Shown here: one piece after another, positions 44,960 to 54,691 of the stretch
Position numbering within the stretch: the first letter of the stretch is position 1
Layout of the letters: every line of letters begins with the position of its first letter
From: an uncultured Lachnospiraceae bacterium
GTDB lineage: Bacteria; Bacillota; Clostridia; Lachnospirales; Lachnospiraceae
Assembly: GCA_934330725.1 (NCBI GenBank)
Contig: CAKRGM010000007.1
Location: 1 to 64,000 of the forward strand
DNA: 64,000 bases
Direction: 5' to 3'
Notes under the pieces: model-generated
Database searches by the model: none
What the model was told of the DNA's origin: nothing
The model's input: only the letters and a program-made list of their open reading frames with translations
Position numbers and translations under genes: made by a program

Positions 44960-46282
44960 CTATACACTGCCTCCCCCCAGCAGCTGCTTGGTTACTGCCT
45001 GCTTATTTATAGCCTCAATATCATTCGGGACATTTTGTCCTGATGTCGTATAAGAAAGTTTTGCATCAGTCAAAAGTCTTATATTCAATATATTTCCCAA
45101 TGTACAAGTTTCATCAAGTTTTGTAAATATAACGGACCAGCCATCTATATCACTGTATGTCTTAGTAATATTCTCTAAATCTCTGTATTTTGTCGTTATG
45201 CTAAGTGTAAGATAAATCTTTATATTAAAATCTGAATTATTTTCTTTTACCGTATTAAGCAAATCTGTCAGCTCTTCCATCTGCTCGGTTGCTTTATGTG
45301 ATCTTCCTGCTGTATCCACTAAAATAAGATCATACCCTTTGTACTCATCAAGAGCCTTTGTTATCTCGTCTGCAGAATACACAACACTGACAGGGCAGTC
45401 TATAATTGATGCATATGTATTTAACTGTTCAATAGCTGCTATCCTGTATGTGTCTGAAGTTATAAATGCAACCTTTGCCTGCTTCTCAAGCTTGAATTTT
45501 GATGCCACCTTTGCAATTGTAGTGGTCTTTCCAACCCCTGTTGGTCCAATAAAAAATACTACATTTGTTTTATTGCCTGTTTCAATAAGATCCGGTTCTC
45601 CAAGTTTTAATATTATCTTCTGATAGACTGCTGAAAGGATACTGTCTATATTAGATTCTTTCTTTAATGATTTTTCAATATCGGCAATAATCTCATCAGC
45701 ATACTCAGGGCTAACCTCATTGTCGATAAGTTTTTTATGAATAAGGCTTAAAAACTTGTGATTTTTGCTTTCTCTTTCCTTTAAAATATCATTACTTTTA
45801 GGCATTGCCGATTCAAAAGTATTACGTTGTTCATGCTTAACTGCCATCTCTTTTCTTGCAATATTATTTTCGTAATCCCTGTTTGTCTGGCTTCTTAACA
45901 GATTCTGAAGAGACTCAAGTTTTTGCTCAATAGCCGCTGTTTCATTACCTGAAATATTTATTTTTTCATCAGCAACAATATCAATGCTGTTTCCACTGGT
46001 TTTATCCTTTAAACTGCCGGTTGTCTGTGAAGTCGTATTATTACTGTTTCCCGAACCCTTAAGACTGTCTGAAAAAGATGGTTTTTTATCCTTTATTTCC
46101 TGAATAAAATCCTTTTCCTCGAGTGCCGCAGTTACCTCAGTCACATCCTTTTTAAAAAGCCTGAAGATTCCACGCTGCTTTAATTTTTTTACATTTAACA
46201 CTACAGCCGAACTTCCTAATTCATCCTTTGCCTTTAATATTGCCTCTGTCTCTGTTGGAGCCTGAAATTTTTTAACTATCAT
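44960..46282 (-). CDS. flhF: SRP-family GTPase FlhF
   Basis: 440 residues. An N-terminal basic part and low-complexity B region (about 60-170) are followed by the N domain (about 175-235) and the G domain with Walker A GPTGVGKTTTIAKVA at 246-260, DTAGRSHK and TKLDETCTLGN. It marks the site of new flagella together with FlhG. The flhA stop and its ATG are adjacent, and its 3' end touches flhG. Confidence 0.95.
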   Translation of the reverse strand: MIVKKFQAPTETEAILKAKDELGSSAVVLNVKKLKQRGIFRLFKKDVTEVTAALEEKDFIQEIKDKKPSFSDSLKGSGNSNNTTSQTTGSLKDKTSGNSIDIVADEKINISGNETAAIEQKLESLQNLLRSQTNRDYENNIARKEMAVKHEQRNTFESAMPKSNDILKERESKNHKFLSLIHKKLIDNEVSPEYADEIIADIEKSLKKESNIDSILSAVYQKIILKLGEPDLIETGNKTNVVFFIGPTGVGKTTTIAKVASKFKLEKQAKVAFITSDTYRIAAIEQLNTYASIIDCPVSVVYSADEITKALDEYKGYDLILVDTAGRSHKATEQMEELTDLLNTVKENNSDFNIKIYLTLSITTKYRDLENITKTYSDIDGWSVIFTKLDETCTLGNILNIRLLTDAKLSYTTSGQNVPNDIEAINKQAVTKQLLGGGSV

Positions 46283-48322
46283 TTATGCTGTCACCATCCC
46301 CACTGATTGTAATTCTACATTTGATTCTACTTCATTATACGAAATCACAATTATATCTTTATAGTAATCCATTGCCATCTTCCTAAAGTACATTCTTACA
46401 ATAGGTGATGTTATTACTATTGGATTCTTCCCCATGTCCTCAAGTTTCTTTAACTCATTACCCAAAGACTGCATTATTTTCTTAGTTCTTTCCGGATCCA
46501 TGGTTATATATGATCCCTGTTCTGTATTTTTAACTGAACCCATTATTTCCTGTTCAATTGCAGGATCTACTGTAATTACATTAGCAACTTCATTGGCAGC
46601 AAAATATTTATTTGATATCGCACGTTTCAGACTCTGGCGAACATATTCTGTAAGAATATCTGTATCTCTCGTAACTGTTGCATGATCTGCAAGAGTTTCA
46701 AAAATAGTAACAAGATCTCTTATAGATATACCCTCCTCAAGCAGATTCTGAAGCACTTTCTGAATTTCTCCTATGCTTAACAGCTTAGGTTCAAGTTCCT
46801 CCACGAGTGCCGGATTATTTTCTTTAACATTGTTAATAAGATTTGAAACATCCTGTCTTGTAAGCAGCTCTGCAAGATGCTGCCTTATAACCTCTGTCAG
46901 GTGCGTAGCAATTATAGATGGCGGATCTACAACTGTATATCCAAGAGACTCTGCACGCTCACGCTGTCCTTCCGTTATCCATATTGCCGGCAGATGAAAT
47001 GATGGTTCAAATGTCGGAATTCCCGATATTTCTTCCTCAACATATCCCGGATTCATTGCCATATAATGATCAAATAAAATCTCTCCCTCGCTCACCTGTA
47101 TGCCTTTGATTTTTATAACATACTGGTTTGGATTAAGCTGTATATTATCACGAAGTCTTATAATAGGTACAATTGCACCAAGCTCGAGTGCTATCTGACG
47201 TCTTATCATAACTACTCTGTCCAAAAGATCACCACCCTGATTTGCATCAGCTAAAGGTATAATTCCATAACCAAATTCAAGTTCAATAGGATCGACATTA
47301 AGAAGCGATACCACATTTTCCGGTTTTCTTATATTCTGTGCTTCTGTCTCTTCTTTTTCAACTTCTTCTTCAATCGCAGCCTCGCCATTCTTTGCATTAA
47401 GCTTTCTGCTGTATACTATCAAAGCAACACCGAGTGGAACAAATATGTAAATCGGAAGCGGAGTCACAATTCCAAGAAATGTCATGGCAGCACCAACCAT
47501 CATAAGGACTCTGTCCATTGAAAACAGCTGTCCCACCATCTCATCTCCAAGTTCCCCGTCGCTTGAAGCTTTTGTAACAAGAATACCCGTTGATAAAGAT
47601 ACAAGTAAAGATGGTATCTGGCTGCAAAGTCCATCACCAATCGTAAGAATGGTATACTTTGAAACTGCCTCGCCTATTGCAAGTCCATTATAAATAGTTC
47701 CCATTGCAATACCACCTACAATATTTATCATAGTGATTATAAGTCCGGCTGTTGCGTCTCCCTTAACATACTTAGTAGCACCATCCATTGAACCGAAAAA
47801 GCTGTTTTCCTGCTGGAGCTTTTTCCTTCTGACTGCTGCTTCTTTCTCTGTAATTGCTCCTGTATTAAGATCTGAGTCTATAGCCATCTGCTTACCGGCC
47901 ATTGCATCAAGAGTAAATCTTGCCGTTACTTCTGCAACTCTTTCTGAACCTTTATTAATTACAATAAACTGTATCAGAATAAGGATAATAAATATAATTA
48001 TACCTATTACCAGATTACCTCCACCTACAAAATTACCAAATGTAGATACCACCTGACCTGCATCACCTTTATTAAGTATAAGTTTTGTAGATGAAACATT
48101 AAGGGATATTCTGAATATTGTAGTAAATAACAATATTGTTGGGAATGATGCCATATCCAGCACTTCCTTGGCAAATAATGCATTAAATAATATAACAAGT
48201 GATATCAGAATATTAAACGCCAGTAATATATCAAGCAGCCATGAGGGAATTGAAATAATGAAAAATATAACTGCTGCAAGTAAATATATTCCCATAAACA
48301 AATCGTTTTTCTTTATTTTCAT
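46283..48322 (-). CDS. flhA: Flagellar export gate protein FlhA
   Basis: 679 residues. Eight membrane segments fill the first 330 residues, with the conserved loop VAEVTARFTLDAMAGKQMAIDSDLNTG between segments 4 and 5. The cytoplasmic domain (about 345-679) has EFGYGIIPLADANQGGDLLDRVVMIRRQIALELG in parts and VDPPSIIATHLTEVI. It forms the nonameric export ring that binds chaperone-substrate complexes and couples export to the proton force. It has a good promoter and a 115-base leader upstream. Confidence 0.97.
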   Translation of the reverse strand: MKIKKNDLFMGIYLLAAVIFFIISIPSWLLDILLAFNILISLVILFNALFAKEVLDMASFPTILLFTTIFRISLNVSSTKLILNKGDAGQVVSTFGNFVGGGNLVIGIIIFIILILIQFIVINKGSERVAEVTARFTLDAMAGKQMAIDSDLNTGAITEKEAAVRRKKLQQENSFFGSMDGATKYVKGDATAGLIITMINIVGGIAMGTIYNGLAIGEAVSKYTILTIGDGLCSQIPSLLVSLSTGILVTKASSDGELGDEMVGQLFSMDRVLMMVGAAMTFLGIVTPLPIYIFVPLGVALIVYSRKLNAKNGEAAIEEEVEKEETEAQNIRKPENVVSLLNVDPIELEFGYGIIPLADANQGGDLLDRVVMIRRQIALELGAIVPIIRLRDNIQLNPNQYVIKIKGIQVSEGEILFDHYMAMNPGYVEEEISGIPTFEPSFHLPAIWITEGQRERAESLGYTVVDPPSIIATHLTEVIRQHLAELLTRQDVSNLINNVKENNPALVEELEPKLLSIGEIQKVLQNLLEEGISIRDLVTIFETLADHATVTRDTDILTEYVRQSLKRAISNKYFAANEVANVITVDPAIEQEIMGSVKNTEQGSYITMDPERTKKIMQSLGNELKKLEDMGKNPIVITSPIVRMYFRKMAMDYYKDIIVISYNEVESNVELQSVGMVTA

Positions 48323-48482
48323 TATCAGTTCTCCCTCCCCTCTGTTTCTTTATATCATTTATATCAGCTTTTTTGCACGTATCTTATGTGCATCTTAAGT
48401 TTCTCAAAAACTTCCAAATATGAATCCGTCAGTATTCATTATATCATAGTATCATTTTATGACAAATACCGCAAAATGAATT
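48323..48482 (-). promoter_or_regulatory. Sigma-A promoter and leader of flhA
   Basis: On the minus strand TTGTCA, 16 bases, TATAAT (bases 48438-48465) lies in the 160-bp gap after flhB. The -35 matches 5 of 6 and the -10 is perfect. A leader of about 110 bases with a short GCAC/GTGC hairpin precedes the GAGGGGAGG ribosome site of flhA. It allows flhA-flhF-flhG and the downstream che genes to be transcribed apart from the genes before them. Confidence 0.65.
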
Positions 48483-49610
48483 TTACATTGTTTTTCCATC
48501 CGCCTGTAACACTCTGGCAAGAATTTCTGCAACTGCCTGATACAATTCGGGCGGTATTTCCATTCCAATGTCTATATTATTGTATAAAATTCGCGCAAGT
48601 GGCTTATTTTCTACAATTTCAATATTGCATTCCCTTGCTTTTTCTTTAATCTGCATTGCAAGATAGTCTGCACCTTTGGCAATTACAACCGGTGCCTTTC
48701 CTGAATTAGGCTCATACTTAAGCGCTACCGCAAAATGTGTCGGGTTTGTAATTACAACGTCCGCTTCGGGCAGCTGCTGCATCATTCGTCTTCTCGAAAT
48801 CTCCTGCATTTTCCTTCTTATCTGACCCTTGACCTGCGGATCACCTTCCTGATCCTTAAACTCGTCTTTTACTTCCTGTTTTGTCATCATATTATCGTTT
48901 TTAAATTTATGACGCTGGTAAAAAAGATCAGCAAAGCCAATAATAAGATACAATGCGCTTATCTTTATACCGAGATTTACGATTACATTACCAACAGCAA
49001 CAAGTGCTGCATTAAGTGATATATCATAAAATGTATATAATATATTAAGCTGTTCCTTTATTGTTAAATACGCCATTACACCAATTACTGATATCATTGC
49101 AATTGATTTTACAAGCTCTACCACCTGTCTGGCAGAGAACATTCTCTTAAATCCGTTAAGTGGACTAATTCTCGAAAGTTTAGGCTTTAATGGCTTTGAT
49201 GTTATCATCCATTTCTGTTGCAGGACATTTCCAAAAAACGAAATTATAAATGCGACAATTATTATCGGAACCATTATCACCATCATTTTTGTAATGCACT
49301 CTTCAATGACTGCTTTTACCTGACCGGACGGCATTCCCTGCATACTTTCATCAACAACAGTTTTAAAATCATTATATATAAGCTGGAATATTTCTATTGT
49401 TCTGCTTCCTATTGTCTGTGCATATATTTTTATAATAAGAAATGCACTCATAAGCATTAATGCAGTTACCAGATCTTTACTTTTTGCAACCTGTCCTTCT
49501 TTTCTTACATCGTTTAATTTTTTAGCAGTCGCAGGCTCGGTTTTTTCACCGCCCGGACCATCCTTCGCAAAGAACTGAAGGTTATATCCTAATAATAATC
49601 TGTCATCCAC
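48483..49610 (-). CDS. flhB: Flagellar export switch protein FlhB
   Basis: 375 residues. The start has NLQFFAKDGPGGEKTEPATAKKLNDVRKEG, then four membrane segments. A cytoplasmic domain follows with the autocleavage motif N289-P290-T291-H292 in VVITNPTHFAVALKYE. Autocleavage switches export from hook to filament substrates. It follows fliR by one base. Confidence 0.97.
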   Translation of the reverse strand: MDDRLLLGYNLQFFAKDGPGGEKTEPATAKKLNDVRKEGQVAKSKDLVTALMLMSAFLIIKIYAQTIGSRTIEIFQLIYNDFKTVVDESMQGMPSGQVKAVIEECITKMMVIMVPIIIVAFIISFFGNVLQQKWMITSKPLKPKLSRISPLNGFKRMFSARQVVELVKSIAMISVIGVMAYLTIKEQLNILYTFYDISLNAALVAVGNVIVNLGIKISALYLIIGFADLFYQRHKFKNDNMMTKQEVKDEFKDQEGDPQVKGQIRRKMQEISRRRMMQQLPEADVVITNPTHFAVALKYEPNSGKAPVVIAKGADYLAMQIKEKARECNIEIVENKPLARILYNNIDIGMEIPPELYQAVAEILARVLQADGKTM

Positions 49611-49611
49611 T

Positions 49612-50388
49612 TTAGCTCATACCCCTTACAAGCGATGCCATTATTGATTTAACCTCATCAGCTATGAAATTTGACACTGCCGGCATCATAACTATTGTAA
49701 TAAATATAACAAATATTCCCACAAATATCTTAAGCTGCATACCAACTACAAACATATTCATCTGTGGCGCAATTCTTGCAAGTATTGCAAGAATACAGTC
49801 TAATATAAGCATCGCTGCAAAAATCGGCAATGCAATTCTAAATCCAATAACAAAATAATCTGATACAAAGCCTAGTACATCCTTATATATTGATGCACCA
49901 AATTTAACACCGCCAAGCGGAATCACCTTAAATGTTTCTATAATTGCCTGTATAAGATACCTGTGTAATCCTGTTGCCATCAATAACAGCATAAGAATAT
50001 AATAATAAAAATTGCCCATTATTCCGACCTGAATCTTTGTTGTCGGATCATATATCTGAGCCATGGAAAGTCCGATATCCATATCAATAATCTTTCCGGC
50101 AAACAGTATTATCTGAACACAAAAAGCTGTCATAGCACCAAGAAACAGTCCCACCACAACCTCTTTAATTACCAGCAGTGTATAGTCAAAAATCCCATTA
50201 TATGTTACTCCCATATCTGGATTCACTGTATATACTAACACTGTAATAAAAAAAGAAATACCAATCTTAACTTTAGCTGGTGTTTGTGAAGTATTAAAAA
50301 ATGGAGCAGCAAATATAAATGAAGCTATACGCATTAAAATCAATGTAAATATTTCCAACCGGTCTAACGCAACCTCATAAGTAATCAT
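49612..50388 (-). CDS. fliR: Flagellar export gate protein FliR
   Basis: About 258 residues with six membrane segments. Family features: LILMRIASFIFAAPFFN near the start and IGLSMAQIYDPT-type segment (here DIGLSMAQIYDP) in the middle. It forms the export gate with FliP and FliQ. The start is uncertain: an ATG seven codons upstream has no ribosome site, while the one used has AAAGG at long spacing. It is followed at once by flhB. Confidence 0.93.
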   Translation of the reverse strand: MITYEVALDRLEIFTLILMRIASFIFAAPFFNTSQTPAKVKIGISFFITVLVYTVNPDMGVTYNGIFDYTLLVIKEVVVGLFLGAMTAFCVQIILFAGKIIDMDIGLSMAQIYDPTTKIQVGIMGNFYYYILMLLLMATGLHRYLIQAIIETFKVIPLGGVKFGASIYKDVLGFVSDYFVIGFRIALPIFAAMLILDCILAILARIAPQMNMFVVGMQLKIFVGIFVIFITIVMMPAVSNFIADEVKSIMASLVRGMS

Positions 50389-50453
50389 GTATAACCCATG
50401 CCTTTCCATTTATATTTATATTTTGATTATTCCTGACACTATGTACTTATGTA

Positions 50454-50723
50454 CTATTGAATATATGTGGAAAAATTACTCCACAAAGAATTAATAAACT
50501 GGACAATCTCATTTAACATCCATGTTCCCATTATCATTAGTGCAATCATAATTGCTATCAGTTTAGGAACAAAGGTTAATGTCTGTTCCTGAATTGATGT
50601 AAGTGTCTGAAACAAACTTATCAAAAGACCAACTATCATTGATACAAGTAGAATCGGAACCGCTGTTTTTACAATGACCCATATAGTTTGCCTTGATACC
50701 AAAATTATATTCTCAGTACTCAT
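50454..50723 (-). CDS. fliQ: Flagellar export gate protein FliQ
   Basis: 89 residues, the exact family length, from an ATG six bases behind GGAG. The open frame continues 29 codons upstream without a ribosome site. Two membrane segments and FQTLTSIQEQTLTFVPKLIA between them identify FliQ. Four or five copies form the gate with FliP and FliR. Confidence 0.95.
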   Translation of the reverse strand: MSTENIILVSRQTIWVIVKTAVPILLVSMIVGLLISLFQTLTSIQEQTLTFVPKLIAIMIALMIMGTWMLNEIVQFINSLWSNFSTYIQ

Positions 50724-50806
50724 AACAATCTCCATTTCATAGCATTTAACATTATGCAAAATACCGTTTATAGTGTACCCTTCCCTTATTCTGCTGAAGC
50801 ATAACG

Positions 50807-51601
50807 TCATTTAAAAGTTGACAGCAGATTTCCAATGATAAGATTCCAGCCATCTGCCATTACAAATAACAATATTTTAAATGGCATCGAAATTGTTGTA
50901 GGCGGCAGCATCATCATACCCATTGACATAAGTGTTGATGCCACGACCATATCAATTACTATGAATGGAAGATAAATAAGGAAACCAATTATAAATGCAA
51001 TTCTTAGTTCACTTATAATGAAACTGGGAATCAGTATATGCATCGGTATATCATCTTCAGATTTTACCGAGCCCTGATCATATCCTGCAACCTTAAAAAA
51101 AGTATCCAGATCCTTATTAGACACCTGTTTAAGCATAAACTTTCTAAGTGGTTTTACCCCCGTATCATACGCCTCTTCAACAGAAATTTCATTATTAGAT
51201 AATGGTTTTATTGAATTATCATATATTTCTGTAAATGTAGGCCCCATTACAAAAAGAGTCAAAAATAAGGACAAGCCTACAATTATCTGATTAGGCGGCA
51301 CTGTCTGTGTTCCTATTGCAGTACGCGTAAAATGTAATACAATTACGATTCTTGTAAACGATGTCAGCATTATGAGTATTGATGGTGCTAATGATATTAC
51401 TGTAAGAACAAGTAACATCTGCAATACGCTTGACATATCTGTATTATCGCCTGATGAAATACCAACACTTATAATATTATTTTTATCACTTTCATCGGCC
51501 ATTACAGAGCTTGTCATCATAGTACTTGAACCTATTAATATAACCACTAATACAACTATTCTGGCAAGCGCTTTCCTGTGTTTTTTAATAAATCGTAACA
51601 T
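50807..51601 (-). CDS. fliP: Flagellar export gate protein FliP
   Basis: 264 residues. A signal peptide (about 12-35) is followed by four membrane segments. LTSFTRIVIVLHFTRTAIGTQTVPPNQIIVGLSLFLTLFVM spans the first conserved region, and MGMMMLPPTTISMPFKILLFVMADGW the last. It is the pore-forming part of the export gate. It follows fliO. Confidence 0.97.
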   Translation of the reverse strand: MLRFIKKHRKALARIVVLVVILIGSSTMMTSSVMADESDKNNIISVGISSGDNTDMSSVLQMLLVLTVISLAPSILIMLTSFTRIVIVLHFTRTAIGTQTVPPNQIIVGLSLFLTLFVMGPTFTEIYDNSIKPLSNNEISVEEAYDTGVKPLRKFMLKQVSNKDLDTFFKVAGYDQGSVKSEDDIPMHILIPSFIISELRIAFIIGFLIYLPFIVIDMVVASTLMSMGMMMLPPTTISMPFKILLFVMADGWNLIIGNLLSTFK

Positions 51602-51618
51602 AAGTATCCCTATCCTGC

Positions 51619-51960
51619 CTAATCCTCTGGCTTGTCCTTTTTTAATTTTTCAAATACAGCCTTAAAGCTTTCTGTTTTTTTATTTTCAAAGCTGTTGTGT
51701 ATTATAAGATCTTCCTCCTTTACAGGACAAAGATATGTGACTGTATCTTTGCATACAGCAATAGCAAAACATTCATTTCCTATTTTTACTATCTGTATAT
51801 ATTTTGAAGAAGATATTCGCATTGTCTCTATTACTTTTACATTACTTCCAGCCTGTTTTGTCTTTTGAATATTTGCAACCCATCTGGTAGCAAAATATGT
51901 AATAGCCAGAACAAATGCGAAAATCAAAATCAATGTAATCAACTGTATAACTGAATCCAT
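51619..51960 (-). CDS. fliO: Flagellar biosynthesis protein FliO
   Basis: 113 residues from an ATG five bases behind GAGGA; a TTG 13 codons upstream would overlap cheY. One membrane segment (about 5-27) precedes a cytoplasmic domain with VKVIETMRISSSKYIQIVKIGNECFAIAV in parts. FliO stabilises FliP during gate assembly. Its place between cheY and fliP is the standard Gram-positive order. Confidence 0.9.
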   Translation of the reverse strand: MDSVIQLITLILIFAFVLAITYFATRWVANIQKTKQAGSNVKVIETMRISSSKYIQIVKIGNECFAIAVCKDTVTYLCPVKEEDLIIHNSFENKKTESFKAVFEKLKKDKPED

Positions 51961-51988
51961 CTTAATCCTCTTCGTTGTGTCCGCTTTA

Positions 51989-52351
51989 TCAGCCAACAAC
52001 CTTCTGTACAGCCTCTATTACTCTGTCTGCCTGGAATGGTTTTACTATAAAGTCTTTTGCCCCTGACTGAATCGACTCGATAACCATTGCCTGCTGTCCC
52101 ATTGCTGAACACATAATAACTGATGCATTAGGATCAAGAGCCTTAATCTTTTTAAGTGCTTCAATTCCATCCATCTCCGGCATAGTAATATCCATAAGTA
52201 CCAAATCTGGTTTTAACTCCGTATACTTTTCTACTGCTTTAGCTCCATTCTCAGCTTCTCCGGCAATATTATAGCCATTTTTAGTAAGAATGTCCTTAAT
52301 CATCATTCTCATAAACGCTGCATCATCACAAATTAAAATATTCTTTGCCAT
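51989..52351 (-). CDS. cheY: Chemotaxis response regulator CheY
   Basis: 120 residues, a single receiver domain. Acidic pair in ICDDAAFMR, phospho-acceptor Asp54 in LVLMDITMPEMDG, Ser83 in MCSAMGQ and Lys105 in FIVKPF. CheY-P binds the switch proteins FliM and FliY. It lies directly after fliY and before fliO, as in Bacillus. Confidence 0.97.
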   Translation of the reverse strand: MAKNILICDDAAFMRMMIKDILTKNGYNIAGEAENGAKAVEKYTELKPDLVLMDITMPEMDGIEALKKIKALDPNASVIMCSAMGQQAMVIESIQSGAKDFIVKPFQADRVIEAVQKVVG

Positions 52352-52425
52352 ATGTATTTCTCCTATCTGTTAACAAAATATTTCCCAAAACATCTTTTTA
52401 ATATTATACTACATTTTTCGACAAT

Positions 52426-52454
52426 ATAATATCCTTTGATGATTTTATATTCAA
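52426..52454 (-). promoter_or_regulatory. Candidate sigma-A promoter for cheY
   Basis: On the minus strand TTGAAT, 17 bases, TATTAT in the 115-bp spacer between fliY and cheY. The -35 matches 4 of 6 and the -10 5 of 6. It would give cheY and the export gate genes extra expression. Confidence 0.45.
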
Positions 52455-52466
52455 TAATCGATATTT

Positions 52467-53648
52467 TTACTTTTCTTTTATAATTTCAGTAATACGCACA
52501 CCAAAGCTTTCCTCAATTACAACAACTTCGCCTTTTGCCACATATTTTCCATTGACAAGTATGTCAATAGCTTCACCCGCTATTTTATTCAATTCCACAA
52601 TTGTACCCGGTGCAAATTCAAGTATTTCCTTTATTGTCTTCTTTGTTCTTCCAAGTTCAACTGTTACGTCAAGTGGCACATCCTTTATCAGGTCAATATT
52701 TTCCTGCTGTGACAGTGCCATTATATCCGGTGAAAATGGTTGGAATGCTGCTGGCTGAACATTCACATTAGGCTGTGGCTGAACCGGCTGCTGTGCATAC
52801 CCCATCTGTGGCGCTGCAGTATACGTCTGCTGTGGTTGTGGCTGTGGCTGCGGTTGCTGCTGTGGTGCTGCCTGACTCATTTGTGGTGCAGGCTGCGGCT
52901 GTGGCTGCTGTGCTGCACTGCTGTTATCTCTTCCCGTATCATCCGTAACCTTAAACATATTAAGAAGTTCCTTTGCAAATGAAACAGGATATAACTGCAT
53001 AATCTCACTATCAACCAGGTCCCCTATCTGCATCATAAATGCAACCATAACAAATTCATGCTTCAGAAATTCCGGCATATCATCAAATGTATCAGTATAT
53101 GTTTCAATAACATTTGCAACCGGTGGACTGATATCAATCTTACGGTTGAACATTGAAGACATTGATGTTGCAGCTGAGCCCATCATCTGGTTCATAGCCT
53201 CACCTATCGCACTTAAATGCAATTCGCTTAATGGCTCATTTTCATCAATCTGTCCGGTTCCACCCATCATCAGGTCTGTTATAACCTTTACATCTTTTTC
53301 CTTAAGTACGAGGACATTATTACCGTCAAGTCCTTCAATATATGATATCTGAAGCATTACACATGGTCTGTCGTATTTCTTGGAAAGATCATCCCATGTT
53401 GCTACACTTACTGTTGGCGTCGTAATATTAACTTTCTGATTCAGCAGCGAACTTAATGTAGTTGCTGCTGTACCAAGGCTGATGTTCGATATTTCACCAA
53501 CTGCATCTTTATCATGATCATCAAGCTGGAATTTTTCTTCTGTCTGATTATCTGTTTGTACATCAGAATCCGAAACCTTATTATCATTATCAGCATTGAC
53601 TCCATTAAGTAATGCGTTGATTTCATCTTGTGACAGCATGCCATCCAT
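52467..53648 (-). CDS. fliY: Flagellar motor switch phosphatase FliY
   Basis: 393 residues. A FliM-like CheY-binding N-terminus (MLSQDEINALLNG) is followed by a CheC-type phosphatase domain (about 40-235) with two ExxN sites: VGEISNISLGTAATTL and IGEAMNQMMGSAATSM. A Gln/Pro/Ala-rich linker (about 243-300) leads to a FliN domain (about 315-393) with VPLDVTVELGRTKKTIKEILEF. It is part of the C-ring and dephosphorylates CheY-P. It follows fliM by two bases. Confidence 0.97.
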   Translation of the reverse strand: MDGMLSQDEINALLNGVNADNDNKVSDSDVQTDNQTEEKFQLDDHDKDAVGEISNISLGTAATTLSSLLNQKVNITTPTVSVATWDDLSKKYDRPCVMLQISYIEGLDGNNVLVLKEKDVKVITDLMMGGTGQIDENEPLSELHLSAIGEAMNQMMGSAATSMSSMFNRKIDISPPVANVIETYTDTFDDMPEFLKHEFVMVAFMMQIGDLVDSEIMQLYPVSFAKELLNMFKVTDDTGRDNSSAAQQPQPQPAPQMSQAAPQQQPQPQPQPQQTYTAAPQMGYAQQPVQPQPNVNVQPAAFQPFSPDIMALSQQENIDLIKDVPLDVTVELGRTKKTIKEILEFAPGTIVELNKIAGEAIDILVNGKYVAKGEVVVIEESFGVRITEIIKEK

Positions 53649-53650
53649 CC

Positions 53651-54634
53651 TTATTCACTCTCCTCTCTTATCACTTCAGTAATTCTTACTGCATATTTAT
53701 CATCTGAATATCCAGGCAATGCTTTGAATTTATTAATACTCCCTACATAAACCGATAATTCATCTTCAACCTTTGTATCTATTTTTATTATATCTCCAAC
53801 CTGAAGATTAACAAAATCCTGTACACTGATACTGCTTGAACCCAAAATAGCTTTTATTGGTATATCCGCCTTTTCAATAGCTATTTCTATTGTATCCTCA
53901 TAAGAATTGTCATCCTTTTCCTTCATTGTTGAGAACCAGTATTTTGTATTAAGCTTATCCATCACCGGTTCCAGCGTTACATATGGAAGGCAGACATTCA
54001 TAAGGCCTTCCACATCACCAACTTTGATATTCATTGTAATTATAGCAATCGTTTCACTTGGTGAAATAATCTGTGCAAACTGTGAATTTGTTTCAATCCT
54101 TTGCAGTCTTGGATTTGTTTTTACAACATTTTCCCATGGCTCCTGCAGCAAATTAACACAGATAGTAAAAATTCTTTCAAGGATTGTCAGTTCAATTTCA
54201 GAGAACTCTCTTTCTTTTTCAAGTGATGTTCCCATTCCACCTAAAAGTCTGTCAACAATGGCAAAGCCAAGATTTGATGCCATTTCCAAAATAACGTTTC
54301 CTGTAAGCGGTTCCATTTCAACCACTCCCAACAACACCGGATTAGACAGTGCATTTGAAAATTCCGAATAGATAACAACCTCAGAATTAACTATATCAAC
54401 TGTTACAGACTTCCTGAGATATGCAGGAAGATTAGTCGCCAAAAGTCTTCCAAAATGTTCAAAAATAATTTCCAATGTTCTTAAATGTTCTTTAGAAAAT
54501 TTAGCCGGTCGCGCAAAATCATAATTTTTCACCTGCTTTTCTTCAGTGTTTTTAATTTCATCAGCATCTAATTCACCACTGTTTAAAGCCTTTAAAAGAT
54601 TATCTATTTCACTTTGCGATAAGACCTCGCCCAT
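53651..54634 (-). CDS. fliM: Flagellar motor switch protein FliM
   Basis: 327 residues from the ATG about eight bases behind AGGAGG; a GTG three codons earlier is too close. The CheY-P binding motif VLSQSEIDNLLKAL is at the N-terminus. The middle domain has YDFARPAKFSKEHLRTLEIIFEHFGRLLATNLPAYLR in parts, and the C-terminal FliN-like domain KADIPIKAILGSSSISVQDFVNL. It sets motor direction in response to CheY-P. Confidence 0.97.
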   Translation of the reverse strand: MGEVLSQSEIDNLLKALNSGELDADEIKNTEEKQVKNYDFARPAKFSKEHLRTLEIIFEHFGRLLATNLPAYLRKSVTVDIVNSEVVIYSEFSNALSNPVLLGVVEMEPLTGNVILEMASNLGFAIVDRLLGGMGTSLEKEREFSEIELTILERIFTICVNLLQEPWENVVKTNPRLQRIETNSQFAQIISPSETIAIITMNIKVGDVEGLMNVCLPYVTLEPVMDKLNTKYWFSTMKEKDDNSYEDTIEIAIEKADIPIKAILGSSSISVQDFVNLQVGDIIKIDTKVEDELSVYVGSINKFKALPGYSDDKYAVRITEVIREESE

Positions 54635-54691
54635 CTTCCTCACCTCCTGATATAATAAACAGATGTATTATACATATTAATACTTAAAATC

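Noticed and set aside
50724..50810. 29-codon N-terminal extension of FliQ
   Set aside because: FliQ proteins are about 89 residues and the internal ATG has a good ribosome site; the extension is not hydrophobic or conserved-looking.
52735..52925. GCTGTGGCTG-type repeats that look like a DNA repeat array
   Set aside because: They encode the Gln/Pro/Ala-rich linker of FliY in frame; ordinary low-complexity coding sequence.
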